DNA from: Paracoccus beibuensis
Lineage (GTDB): Bacteria > Pseudomonadota > Alphaproteobacteria > Rhodobacterales > Rhodobacteraceae
Assembly (NCBI RefSeq): GCF_026162625.1
Contig: NZ_JAOTBD010000002.1
Location: forward strand, 62,001 to 126,000
Length of the DNA stretch: 64,000 bases
Direction of reading: 5' to 3'
Both the position numbers and the translations under genes were made by a program. Each line of letters opens with the position of its first letter. Positions within the stretch are counted from its first letter, which is position 1. Below, piece after piece: positions 16,983-26,431 of this stretch. The notes under the pieces are model-generated. The model was not told the DNA's origin and ran no database searches. It saw only the letters and a list, made by a program, of their open reading frames with translations.

Positions 16983-18293
16983 TCAGGCGCGGCGCAGCGC
17001 GATGACGGCGTTCAAGCCGCCGAACGCAAAGGCGTTCGACAGCACGGCATCCACCCGGACCTCTCGCGCCTCATTCGGGACGACGTCCAGCGCGCATTCC
17101 GGGTCAGGCTCCTGATAGCCGATGGTCGGCGCGATGATCCCATCGCGCAGCGCCATGATGCAGGCCAGAAGCTCGACCGCGCCGGTTCCGCCGATCAGGT
17201 GGCCGTGCATCGACTTGGTCGAGCTGATCATCAGGCGGTCGGCGTGATGACCAAAGGCGTGCGCCACGGCGGCACATTCCGTCTTGTCGTTGGCGGCCGT
17301 CCCGGTGCCGTGGGCGTTGATATAGCCGATCTCGTCACCGTTCAGTCCCGCATCGACCATCGCACCGGTGATCGCCCGCTCGGCCCCCTGGGCCGACGGC
17401 ATGACGATATCTTGCGCGTCCGAGGACATGGCAAAGCCCACGACTTCGGCCAGGATGTCTGCGCCGCGTGCACGCGCCCGCTCGTATTCCTCGAAAACAA
17501 AGACGCCTGCGCCTTCGCCCTGAACCATCCCGTTGCGGTTGGCGCTGAAGGGGCGGCAGGCGTCCTTCGACATGACGCGCAGCCCTTCCCACGCCTTGAC
17601 GCCACCGAAGCACAGCATCGCCTCGGACCCGCCCGACAGCATGACGTCGGCGCCGCCGGAACGAACCATCTGGAAGGCCAGCCCCATCGCGTGGTTCGAA
17701 CTGGCGCAGGCGGTGGCGACGGTGAAGGCCGGTCCCCGAAGTCCGAACTCCATGCTGACATGGCTGGCGGCGGCGTTGTTCATCAGCTTGGGGACGACGA
17801 AGGGGTGAACGCGGTTCTTCCCCTCTTCGTAGACGGCGCGGTAATTCTCGTCCCAGGTGTTCAGCCCGCCTCCCGCGGTCCCCAGAACCACGCCCGACCG
17901 CAGGCCGAGCGCCCCTTCGAAGTTCAGGCCGGACTGGGCCACCGCCTGCTTGGCGGCAAGCAGCGTGAACTGCGTGAACTTGTCGTAGAGCAGTATCTGC
18001 TGGCGGTTGAAATAGGTCTCGGGCGACCAGTCGTGGACCTGGGCGCCGATCTGGATCGACAGCCGCTCCACGTCGCGGAAGTCCAGCTGGGTGATGCCGC
18101 TGCGCCCCTCCCGGAACGCCTCGAGCGTCGAGGCGACGTCGTGGCCAAGGGCGTTGATCGTCCCGGCGCCGGTGATCACCACCCGGCGCAGGCCGTGGCG
18201 CGCCCCGCGGTTGCTGCCGGGCGCGATTGCGGGGGCGACCCTGTCGGCGTCTTTCCGTGCGGCCACGCTTCCTGCCGTCGCCTTATCGGTCAT
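16983..18293 (-). CDS. Beta-ketoacyl-ACP synthase (FabF-like KAS II)
   Basis: A 436-residue condensing enzyme that extends acyl-ACP with malonyl-ACP. The catalytic triad is Cys196 (TACASSNHAMG), His328 (NAHGTGTAANDKTE) and His363 (KSMHGHLIGGTGAVE). The first ~35 residues are a non-conserved extension before RRVVITGAG. It overlaps the ACP gene by ATGA and forms an operon lpxD–acp–KAS. That context suggests it makes a special acyl chain, possibly for lipid A, rather than bulk fatty acids. The latter role is inference. Confidence 0.88.
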   Translation of the reverse strand: MTDKATAGSVAARKDADRVAPAIAPGSNRGARHGLRRVVITGAGTINALGHDVASTLEAFREGRSGITQLDFRDVERLSIQIGAQVHDWSPETYFNRQQILLYDKFTQFTLLAAKQAVAQSGLNFEGALGLRSGVVLGTAGGGLNTWDENYRAVYEEGKNRVHPFVVPKLMNNAAASHVSMEFGLRGPAFTVATACASSNHAMGLAFQMVRSGGADVMLSGGSEAMLCFGGVKAWEGLRVMSKDACRPFSANRNGMVQGEGAGVFVFEEYERARARGADILAEVVGFAMSSDAQDIVMPSAQGAERAITGAMVDAGLNGDEIGYINAHGTGTAANDKTECAAVAHAFGHHADRLMISSTKSMHGHLIGGTGAVELLACIMALRDGIIAPTIGYQEPDPECALDVVPNEAREVRVDAVLSNAFAFGGLNAVIALRRA

Positions 18294-18556
18294 GCGGCCT
18301 TGTCCGCCACCAGCCGTTCGACCGCCTGAATGATGGTGCCCATGTTCGAGATGTCGAAGTCCGACTTCTCGGGCTCGTTCGCGTTGAAGGGGATCGTGAT
18401 GTCGAAGGCCTCTTCGATGGCAAAGATGGATTCGACCAGGCCTAGGCTGTCGATGCCAAGATCCGCGGGCGTTGCCTCATCCGTCACCTCGGCCGGTTCC
18501 AGCATGGCCTGTTCGGCGATGATCGCCCGAATGCGCTGTGTGATCTCTTCTGTCAT
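18290..18556 (-). CDS. Acyl carrier protein (dedicated)
   Basis: An 88-residue acidic ACP. The phosphopantetheine site is Ser37 in ADLGIDSLGLVES. It has the four-helix ACP pattern with a slightly long loop (FNANEPEKSDFDISN) before the last helix, unlike housekeeping AcpP. It lies 12 bases after lpxD and overlaps the KAS start, so it probably serves that synthase. It may play a role like AcpXL in carrying long or hydroxylated acyl groups, but the sequence differs from the AcpXL I know. Confidence 0.88.
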   Translation of the reverse strand: MTEEITQRIRAIIAEQAMLEPAEVTDEATPADLGIDSLGLVESIFAIEEAFDITIPFNANEPEKSDFDISNMGTIIQAVERLVADKAA

Positions 18557-18568
18557 GTGGCCTCCTGT

Positions 18569-19669
18569 TCAGCCCTTTTCCAAGAGGCGTGTAACGGTTT
18601 CCTGAAGCTTCGACAGCTGTTGCGCGAAACGCGGCAGCCGGCGCATGGCCTTCTGGATCTCGAGCTGCGTCTCCATCTTCACGGCGGGGTTGCCAAGGAT
18701 GACGCGGCCGGCGGGAACGCGCGTGAAGATCTTCGCAGCTCCGCCGGCGATCACGTCGTCACCGATCGTGATATTGTCCGACACGCCCACCTTGCCCGCC
18801 AGGACGACCCGGTCGCCCACGGTCGACGATCCCGCGATGCCGACCTGGCTGCAGAGCAGGCAGTCCCTGCCGACCGTGACGTTGTGACCCAGCATCACCA
18901 GGTTGTCGATCTTGGTGCCCGAGCCGACGCGGGTGGAGCGGATGGTGCCACGGTCGATGGTGGCGTTCGCGCCGATCTCGACATCGTCGCCCAGATCGAC
19001 CGCCCCAAGCGAATGGATGCGCGTCCAGTGCTGCTGGCGGATGTCGGCGCGTGGACCGAGCGTGCGCCGGATTTCCTCGATCCCGGATTCTTCTGGCGTG
19101 ACGAAAGAAAAACCGTCGCCGCCGATGACCGCGCCCGGCTGGACGATCAGCCGGTCGCCCGCGATGACGTTGTGGCCGATCCGGACGCCCGGATGCAGCA
19201 ACGCATCCTCGCCGATTCGGGCATCGCGCCCGATGCTGACATGCGCGCCGATCCGCGCCCGGGGACCCAGCGTCACGCCCGAGCCGATGACGACGAAGGG
19301 GCCGATCGCGGCGTCGGCGCCGATGATGGCAGAGGGATCAATCACGGCGGTGGGGTGGACGCCCGGCGCGATATCGGGGCCGGCATCGAACGCACGCGTC
19401 AAACCCGCCATGACCAGCCTTGGGCGGGGCGCGAAGATCGCCGCCGCCAGGCCATAGGCCTGGGGCTCCATGCCTTCCGCCAGGATCGCAATGCAGCCTG
19501 GACGAAGCGTCTCTGCATATTTCGGCGCCATCGCAAGGGCAAGCTGTCCCGAGCCGGACCGGACAGGCGCCGTCGCTGACGGCTCGCCCGCGCCCGTGAC
19601 GCGGATGCCGGTATCGCCCCAAGCCTGCGCACCGAGCGATTGGGCAAGTTCTGCTATCGTAACGGCCAT
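18569..19669 (-). CDS. lpxD: UDP-3-O-acylglucosamine N-acyltransferase
   Basis: A 366-residue lipid A enzyme that adds the N-linked 3-hydroxyacyl chain to UDP-3-O-acyl-GlcN. It has an N-terminal UDP-binding domain and then a left-handed beta-helix of hexapeptide repeats (IGADAAIGPFVVIGSGVTLG, HVSIGRDARIGEDALLHPG). The catalytic-His region is DNLVMLGHNVTVGRDC, and a C-terminal helical arm closes it. The start is ATG 19669 (MAVTIAELAQ); the longer frame to 19810 is not conserved. It is first in the operon with acp and KAS. No lpxA, fabZ or bamA adjoins, unlike the usual cluster. Confidence 0.92.
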   Translation of the reverse strand: MAVTIAELAQSLGAQAWGDTGIRVTGAGEPSATAPVRSGSGQLALAMAPKYAETLRPGCIAILAEGMEPQAYGLAAAIFAPRPRLVMAGLTRAFDAGPDIAPGVHPTAVIDPSAIIGADAAIGPFVVIGSGVTLGPRARIGAHVSIGRDARIGEDALLHPGVRIGHNVIAGDRLIVQPGAVIGGDGFSFVTPEESGIEEIRRTLGPRADIRQQHWTRIHSLGAVDLGDDVEIGANATIDRGTIRSTRVGSGTKIDNLVMLGHNVTVGRDCLLCSQVGIAGSSTVGDRVVLAGKVGVSDNITIGDDVIAGGAAKIFTRVPAGRVILGNPAVKMETQLEIQKAMRRLPRFAQQLSKLQETVTRLLEKG

Positions 19670-19739
19670 GCTGCCCCCTTTCGGGCAAGGCATTAGCGTG
19701 TTTGGCACGGTCGTTCCAGTGAAAGGCGCGCAGTGGTGG

Positions 19740-21362
19740 TCACAAGCCCTGGCGCGACAGCCCGACCCCTTCCACTTCCAGCGCCTGCCAGATCCGCGCA
19801 TCGCGACCATAGATGTCCGGGAAGAACCTCACCTGCCCGGACGCATCGGGCCAGGCGGTGAAATAGACCAGGTGGACAGGCACGGGCGGCTGAAGCTTCA
19901 GCCAGGTTTCCCGCCCGCTTTCCATCGCCCGCTGGAACATCGCGGCGGGGTCGTCCGTCTGCCGCGACAGCAGCGCCCGGGCCAGATCGACGGGGTCGCC
20001 GATGCGGATGCAGCCGTTCGATTCGGCGCGAACCCGGTTGGCGAACAGGTGCTTGCTGGGCGTATCGTGAAGATAGATGTTCCAAGGGTTCGGGAAGATG
20101 AACTTCACGATCCCCAGCGCATTGTCGCCGCTGGGTTTCTGGCGAAGGCGGAACGGGAAGTTCGCGGCCGTATAGCGCGAGAAGTCGATCGCGTTCCGCG
20201 ACACCACCCGGCCTGATCCGTCCAGCACGTCCAGATGCCCCACGGCATTCCTGTTGGCCTGAAGCTTCGGAAGGTAGTCCCTGACGGTGATCGACCGTGG
20301 CACGTTCCAGCTGGGATTGACGACCAGGTGGGACATCATCTCGGAAAACTCGGGCGTGCGCATGTCCGAGGTGTTCCGGCCCATGACGCTCCGCGTGCGG
20401 AACACCTCGGATCCCCCGTCGACGATGACGGTCGAGAATTCGGGAATATTGACCCAGACGTGGCGCGCCGCCAGACCCTCGCCCGCCATCCAGCGCATCC
20501 GCTCGAGCGCGACGAGGATCGCGCGCTGGCGGTCGTCCTGGCCGCTGGCCCCGTCGCCGTTCAGCATCCCGATGGTCCGTGGTCCGGCAATGCCGTCATC
20601 CGGCAGACCCGCAGCACGCTGATAATCGGCCACGGCACTGGACAGGGCCGCGTCGAACAGGGTCGGATCCTCGAACGCGGTCCGAAAGCCGATGGCGGCG
20701 AGGCGGCTTCGAAGGGGGATGACGCCCTCGCCCCGCATCCCCGGCCTCCAGACGGCTTCGGGTGCCTTGGGCAGGTTCGACGGCACGGTCAGTTCGGCGG
20801 GACCCGACAGCGCGTTCTGCAGGGCCAGGTAGGCCGGATGACGCGGCGCCGCCTGCCTCAGGACGGCGGCAGGATCGGCCGCGATCTCGAAACGGTCGAG
20901 AAGCGCGGGCACCGACGGGCGGCGCGGCACGCGCTTGATCTCTGGGTCGGCGGTCGCGGGCGTCAGGACACCGCCGCTCAGGTCCCGCAGCAGCCGGGCG
21001 GCCTGGCGACCATAGGCGACCTCGTCGACGAGCGATTCGGGGTTGGCCGCCAGACGGTCCGGCATGTAGCGCCCGGACGGAATTCCGTGGCGTGGCATGT
21101 CCGCGATGACCGCAAGCAGCGCCTCGCGGCGCCCTGCCCCGCCAGCGCCGAGGAAGATCGGCATCAGGCCGTTGCCGCCGTAGAATGCGGCAAGGTCGGG
21201 ATCGTCTGCAACCATGTGCGCCAGCGCCATCTGCGACTGCGAGAAGCGCAGTTTCGGAGAAGCGGCCACGCTCACGGATGCGGCACCGTCCTGCGCATGG
21301 ACCGCCCCGGGCAGCCCAACCCCGAGCATCAGAGCGAGTACAGTGCCGACCAGCCGTTCCAT
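19740..21362 (-). CDS. L,D-transpeptidase (YcbB/LdtD-like)
   Basis: A 540-residue exported enzyme that forms or modifies 3-3 cross-links in peptidoglycan. It has an N-terminal signal peptide (LALMLGVGLPGAVHA), a peptidoglycan-binding-like domain (VIPLRSRLAAIGF, AVADYQRAAGLPDDGIAGPRT) and a YkuD catalytic domain. That domain carries IYLHDTPSKHLFANR and the catalytic SNGCIRIGDP with Cys and Arg. Overall size fits the large YcbB type. It is divergent from a DUF882/YcbK-like gene, echoing the neighbouring ycbB–ycbK of E. coli. Confidence 0.92.
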   Translation of the reverse strand: MERLVGTVLALMLGVGLPGAVHAQDGAASVSVAASPKLRFSQSQMALAHMVADDPDLAAFYGGNGLMPIFLGAGGAGRREALLAVIADMPRHGIPSGRYMPDRLAANPESLVDEVAYGRQAARLLRDLSGGVLTPATADPEIKRVPRRPSVPALLDRFEIAADPAAVLRQAAPRHPAYLALQNALSGPAELTVPSNLPKAPEAVWRPGMRGEGVIPLRSRLAAIGFRTAFEDPTLFDAALSSAVADYQRAAGLPDDGIAGPRTIGMLNGDGASGQDDRQRAILVALERMRWMAGEGLAARHVWVNIPEFSTVIVDGGSEVFRTRSVMGRNTSDMRTPEFSEMMSHLVVNPSWNVPRSITVRDYLPKLQANRNAVGHLDVLDGSGRVVSRNAIDFSRYTAANFPFRLRQKPSGDNALGIVKFIFPNPWNIYLHDTPSKHLFANRVRAESNGCIRIGDPVDLARALLSRQTDDPAAMFQRAMESGRETWLKLQPPVPVHLVYFTAWPDASGQVRFFPDIYGRDARIWQALEVEGVGLSRQGL

Positions 21363-21668
21363 TACGGTCCCTCGTTGCGTTCAACACCGATGTTCCACAT
21401 TTTCCCCATGTCGGCCATCGCTCAACATGCTGAAACCGCGTGACGAACGGCGGATGTTGCAGTTCCGGCACAGCCCATGACCCGTCGGCCACAGTGCAAC
21501 CTATCGGCGAAAACCTGCCTAAACACGGGCGTTTTCGCAGTTCGCCGGCAGAATCCCCTTCGCGGCGCACCAAGAATTGACATATTGTTAACTGGTCGGG
21601 GATAAACCACGACGGGCCATGCGGACCGCGCTGGCTGAAAAAAAACGAAGCAGGACAGGCGATCTGAC
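21363..21668. other. 306-base divergent intergenic region
   Basis: This region separates the L,D-transpeptidase and DUF882 genes. It holds no convincing frame. It contains the sequence TTGACATATTGTTAACTGG around 21576-21594. TTGACA could be a plus-strand -35 element, but no good -10 is visible 17 bases on. I see no palindromic operator. Confidence 0.4.
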
Positions 21669-22229
21669 ATGACAATGGATCTTATTTCTCGTCGCGGCAT
21701 CTTGGGTGCTTTCGCGGCGACCAGCGTTGCAGCCGCTCCGGTAATGGCAAATGCTTTCGGTTTTCTTCGGGGCGCGGGCGACATGCGTCGCGTTCGCATG
21801 TATTCCGGGCGGACAGGTGAAAGCCTCGACACCGTGTATTGGGTCGACGGCAAGTACATTCGCGAAGCCTTGAACGAGATCAACATCTTCATGCGCGACT
21901 GGCGGACCGGTGAAGTCATCGGCATCGATCCCCGCACGATCGACGTTGCGGCGGCATCCGCAAGGCTGCTGCAGACGAACGAACCCTACATGATGCTGTC
22001 GGGCTACCGCTCGCCGCGGACCAACGCGATGCTGCGCCGCAACTCCAGCGGTGTCGCCAAGAACTCGCTGCACATGACCGGCAAGGCCGCTGACCTTCGG
22101 ATGAAGTCGCGCTCGGTCGGGCAGATGTACCAGGCTGCAGTCGCATGCCGCGCGGGTGGCGTCGGGCGCTACAGCCGGTCGAACTTCGTCCATATGGATT
22201 GTGGTCCGGTCCGCAGCTGGGGCAGCTGA
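21669..22229 (+). CDS. DUF882 (YcbK-like M15-type) exported protein
   Basis: A 186-residue protein. A twin-Arg-like start (LISRRGILGAFAATSVAAAP) suggests Tat export. The domain carries the metal-binding pattern of LAS/M15 peptidases: SGYRSPRTNAMLRR, then SLHMTGKAADLRM (H and D) and NFVHMDCGPVRSW (H). Members are thought to act on peptidoglycan, and YcbK/MepK of E. coli cleaves the 3-3 cross-links made by L,D-transpeptidases. The opposite gene is such a transpeptidase, so maker and cutter sit side by side. Confidence 0.87.
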   Translation: MTMDLISRRGILGAFAATSVAAAPVMANAFGFLRGAGDMRRVRMYSGRTGESLDTVYWVDGKYIREALNEINIFMRDWRTGEVIGIDPRTIDVAAASARLLQTNEPYMMLSGYRSPRTNAMLRRNSSGVAKNSLHMTGKAADLRMKSRSVGQMYQAAVACRAGGVGRYSRSNFVHMDCGPVRSWGS

Positions 22230-22252
22230 ACCGCGTGCCATTGCCGCGCCGC

Positions 22253-22284
22253 AAAACGCCTTCTGCGACGCAGATGGCGTTTTT
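22253..22284 (+). terminator. Rho-independent terminator of the DUF882 gene
   Basis: AACGCC-T-TCTGC pairs with GCAGA-T-GGCGTT with a single mismatch and a three-base loop, followed by a run of five Ts within GTTTTTCCC. It begins 23 bases after the stop codon. The next gene on this strand starts 64 bases further on. Confidence 0.75.
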
Positions 22285-22347
22285 CCCGTTTGAACAACGG
22301 CGTCATCACGCTATACGGGTCGTCATGCTTCCCGAGATCGAGATTTC

Positions 22348-22938
22348 ATGAGCCTTCTCCAATCGCGCCGCCACCGGACCGCAAAGAAGATCCAGGTAGC
22401 GGCCGTCACGCTTGCGGTCCGCGATGGCTTGGCCAACGTGACGACCGAGGCGATCGCGCGCCACGCCGGAATCAGCACCCGCACCTTCTTCAACTACTAT
22501 CCCTACAAGGAAGCGGCCCTGATGGGTCCGCCGCCGGATTACCCGGCCGAGGCGTCCGAAAACTTCGTGGCTGGCAAGGGTCGCCTGATCGACGACCTGG
22601 CCGCCCTGATCGAGGCCCACCTGACGCGGTACCTGGACGAACGCGAGATCATCGGCCAGATGCTGGCCTTGTCGGAAAGCGACGCAAAGCTCGAGGCGCT
22701 GCGCAACAGCGCGATGCTGGCGCGGCGGGCGCAGATGCGGACACTTCTGCATCGTCGCATGCCCGGTTCGGACGAACGCGTTATCGAGATCCTGGCCGCA
22801 GCCGTCATCGCGGCGACCAATGCGGCAACGAAGGACTGGGTGGCGGGAACACGGCTCGACTTCATCGCCGCCGCGCACGAGAACCTGAAGCTGATCCTGG
22901 TCGCCGCCGAAATGCTGGACAAGCCGCCAGCGGCTTGA
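22348..22938 (+). CDS. TetR-family transcriptional regulator
   Basis: A 196-residue protein. The N-terminal HTH reads VAAVTLAVRDGLANVTTEAI, then RHAGISTRTFFNYYPYKEAAL, the FFNYF-type signature of the TetR recognition helix. The C-terminal ligand domain is helical and not assignable. It converges on rutR with 13 bases between stop codons. Its target is unclear: the gene upstream (DUF882) has its own terminator, and no divergent transporter or enzyme adjoins it. Confidence 0.88.
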   Translation: MSLLQSRRHRTAKKIQVAAVTLAVRDGLANVTTEAIARHAGISTRTFFNYYPYKEAALMGPPPDYPAEASENFVAGKGRLIDDLAALIEAHLTRYLDEREIIGQMLALSESDAKLEALRNSAMLARRAQMRTLLHRRMPGSDERVIEILAAAVIAATNAATKDWVAGTRLDFIAAAHENLKLILVAAEMLDKPPAA

Positions 22939-22951
22939 CGTCGGCAGCACC

Positions 22952-23569
22952 TCAGGGCGCCAGCAGCTTGCGATAGAGGTCGTCAAGAAACGCCGAGCCC
23001 TCCTGATAGGGATCGTGACCCGGCCCCAGAACGGCCCGGACCTGGATCTCGAAATCGGCGTAGTGCTGGGTCATCGACCAGATCGAGAAGATGAGGTGGC
23101 GCGGTTCGACCCGCGCCAGGCGGCCCTCCTCCATCCAGGTCTCCAGCACCGCGACGGTGCGGTCGACGATCTCTCTCAGCCCGCCTCCCAGGATCTCGGT
23201 CAGGTGCGGCGCGCCCTGCAGGATCTCATAGGCAAAGAGCCGGCTTTCGCGCGGGAAGTCGCGCGACATCTGCAGCTTGGCCTGCACGTACTGCAGGATC
23301 TCGGCCAGCGGCTCGCCGGCCGCGTCGATCTGCTGCATGGGCGCCAGCCACATGTCCAGCAGCGTCGTCAGCAGCGTCTTGTGGATCTCGTCCTTCGAGC
23401 CGAAGTAATAAAGGACGTTAGGCTTCGACATGCGCGCCGCCCGCGCGATCTGGTCGATGGTCGCGCCCCGGAAGCCGTTCGCCGAGAACGCATCCAGCGC
23501 CGCCTGCAGGATCAGCTCGCGGTTCTTCTGCTGGATGCGCGTCATCGGGGGCGTCGCCGCGTCCGTCAT
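22952..23569 (-). CDS. rutR: Pyrimidine-utilisation regulator RutR (TetR family)
   Basis: A 205-residue TetR regulator. The HTH is ILQAALDAFSANGFRGATID, then MSKPNVLYYFGSKDEIH. The C-terminal part (MWLAPMQQIDAAGEPLAEI, SRLFAYEILQGAPHL, WSMTQHYADFE) is characteristic of RutR, which is released from DNA by uracil or thymine. ATG 23569 (MTDAATPPMTRIQQKNRE) is used rather than an extension to 23680 across the operator. It is divergent from the pyrimidine catabolic operon, with a RutR-like palindrome between them. Confidence 0.9.
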   Translation of the reverse strand: MTDAATPPMTRIQQKNRELILQAALDAFSANGFRGATIDQIARAARMSKPNVLYYFGSKDEIHKTLLTTLLDMWLAPMQQIDAAGEPLAEILQYVQAKLQMSRDFPRESRLFAYEILQGAPHLTEILGGGLREIVDRTVAVLETWMEEGRLARVEPRHLIFSIWSMTQHYADFEIQVRAVLGPGHDPYQEGSAFLDDLYRKLLAP

Positions 23570-23673
23570 CTGGTGTACCTTCCCGCATGACCCGAAATTG
23601 GGCAGAACGGCCCGAGGCGCGCGGCCCTGCGTCTGGACGCTTGACTGGTCCCTGACCCGTGCTAGCGTGATCC

Positions 23674-23687
23674 TGACCAATCGGTCA
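23674..23687. promoter_or_regulatory. RutR-type operator
   Basis: TGACCAATCGGTCA, flanked by C and A, matches the RutR consensus TTGACCA-nn-TGGTCAA in all but one position of the core. The arms TGACC and GGTCA are perfect inverted repeats. It lies 22 bases upstream of the aminotransferase ATG and 104 bases from the rutR start, well placed to repress the operon. A second partial half-site or -35-like TTGACTGGTC lies at 23641. Confidence 0.7.
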
Positions 23688-23709
23688 ATAATCTGCGAGG
23701 TTCCACCCC

Positions 23710-25035
<1,326 letters not shown>

Positions 25036-25101
25036 GGGCGGCGCCAACCCATCAAGCCGACCCCGCGACAGAAAGGGGCGGCCCGACAGGAAGGAAGACA
25101 G

Positions 25102-26367
25102 ATGAGCGACGAGAGCGCCGCGATTTCGGCTGCGAACATGACGGTCGACGGCGATCGGCTGTGGGATAGCCTGATGCAGATGGCCAAGATCGGTCCGGGC
25201 ATCGCGGGCGGCAACAACCGGCAGACGCTGACCGATGCCGATGCCGACGGCCGGCGGCTCTTCCAGTCCTGGTGCCAGGATGCGGGCATGAGCATGGCCG
25301 TCGACCGGATGGGCAACATGTTCATGCGCCACGAAGGCGCCGAACCGGACCTCGACCCCGTCTACATCGGTAGCCATCTGGATACGCAGCCGACCGGCGG
25401 AAAGTATGACGGCGTGCTGGGCGTCCTGGCGGGGCTGGAAGTGGTGCGGGCCGTCAGGGACATGGGTGTGACGACCCGCCGGCCGATCGTCGTGACCAAC
25501 TGGACGAACGAGGAAGGCACCCGGTTCGCCCCGGCCATGCTCGCCTCTGGCGTGTTCGCGGGCGTTCTGACCGAGAATTACGCCAACAGCCGCGAGGATG
25601 CCGACGGCAGGCGCTTCGGCGACGAGCTTGACCGGATCGGCTGGCGGGGCGACGAGCCTCCGGGAGAGCGGAAGATCCACGCGATGTTCGAATATCATAT
25701 CGAACAGGGCCCAATCCTCGAGGCCGAGGGCAGGCAGATCGGTGTCGTGACCCACGGGCAGGGCCTTTGGTGGCTGCAGGTCACGCTGACCGGCAAGGAT
25801 GCGCATACCGGCAGCACTCCAATGCAGATGCGGGTAAACGCCGGCCTCGGGATGGCACGGATCATCGAGGCGGTTCACCGGATCGCGATGGATCACCAGC
25901 CGAATGCCGTCGGGGCGGTCGGGCAGGCCAACGTGTATCCCAACAGCCGAAACGTAATCCCCGGCAAGGCGGTGTTCACGATCGATTTTCGCTCTCCGGA
26001 GTTGGAGAAGCTAACCTCGATGCGTTCAAGGTTGGAGCAGGAAGCGGCTGAGATTGCAGAGGAACTCGGCCTCGGCATCCACATCGAGCCGGTCGGACAT
26101 TTCGATCCGGTGACCTTCGATGGGGGACTGGTCGAAACGGTCCGCGCAGCGGCGGAACGCCTGGGGTACAGTCACATGGACATCGTCTCGGGCGCCGGGC
26201 ACGACGCCTGCTGGATCGCCAAGGTCGCGCCGACCGTGATGATCATGTGCCCCTGCGTCGACGGATTGTCGCACAACGAGGCCGAAGAGATCAGCCCGGC
26301 TTGGGCCAAGGCAGGGGCGGACGTGCTGCTGCACGCCGTGCTGGACACGGCCGAAGTGGTTCGCTGA
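25102..26367 (+). CDS. Zn-dependent amidohydrolase, probable beta-ureidopropionase
   Basis: A 421-residue M20-family amidase of the hydantoinase/carbamoylase group. Metal ligands are visible in GSHLDTQPTGGKYDG, TNWTNEEGTRFAP and EYHIEQGPILEAEG. The LWWLQVTLTGKDAHTGSTPM dimerisation region and SGAGHDACWIAKVAPT follow. Between an aminotransferase and a dihydropyrimidinase it most likely hydrolyses N-carbamoyl-beta-alanine, releasing NH3 and CO2. Allantoate amidohydrolases share the motifs, but no purine genes adjoin. A GGAAGA lies ahead of the ATG. Confidence 0.9.
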   Translation: MSDESAAISAANMTVDGDRLWDSLMQMAKIGPGIAGGNNRQTLTDADADGRRLFQSWCQDAGMSMAVDRMGNMFMRHEGAEPDLDPVYIGSHLDTQPTGGKYDGVLGVLAGLEVVRAVRDMGVTTRRPIVVTNWTNEEGTRFAPAMLASGVFAGVLTENYANSREDADGRRFGDELDRIGWRGDEPPGERKIHAMFEYHIEQGPILEAEGRQIGVVTHGQGLWWLQVTLTGKDAHTGSTPMQMRVNAGLGMARIIEAVHRIAMDHQPNAVGAVGQANVYPNSRNVIPGKAVFTIDFRSPELEKLTSMRSRLEQEAAEIAEELGLGIHIEPVGHFDPVTFDGGLVETVRAAAERLGYSHMDIVSGAGHDACWIAKVAPTVMIMCPCVDGLSHNEAEEISPAWAKAGADVLLHAVLDTAEVVR

Positions 26368-26431
26368 CGCGGGCGTCGATTTGGGGCAATGCGGGCCCCA
26401 CGGTACTTGAGCAAGAAAGATGAGGGCAGCC

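Noticed and set aside
16968-18329. 453-codon plus-strand frame
   Set aside because: It is the shadow of the KAS and ACP genes on the other strand and has no domain-like sequence.
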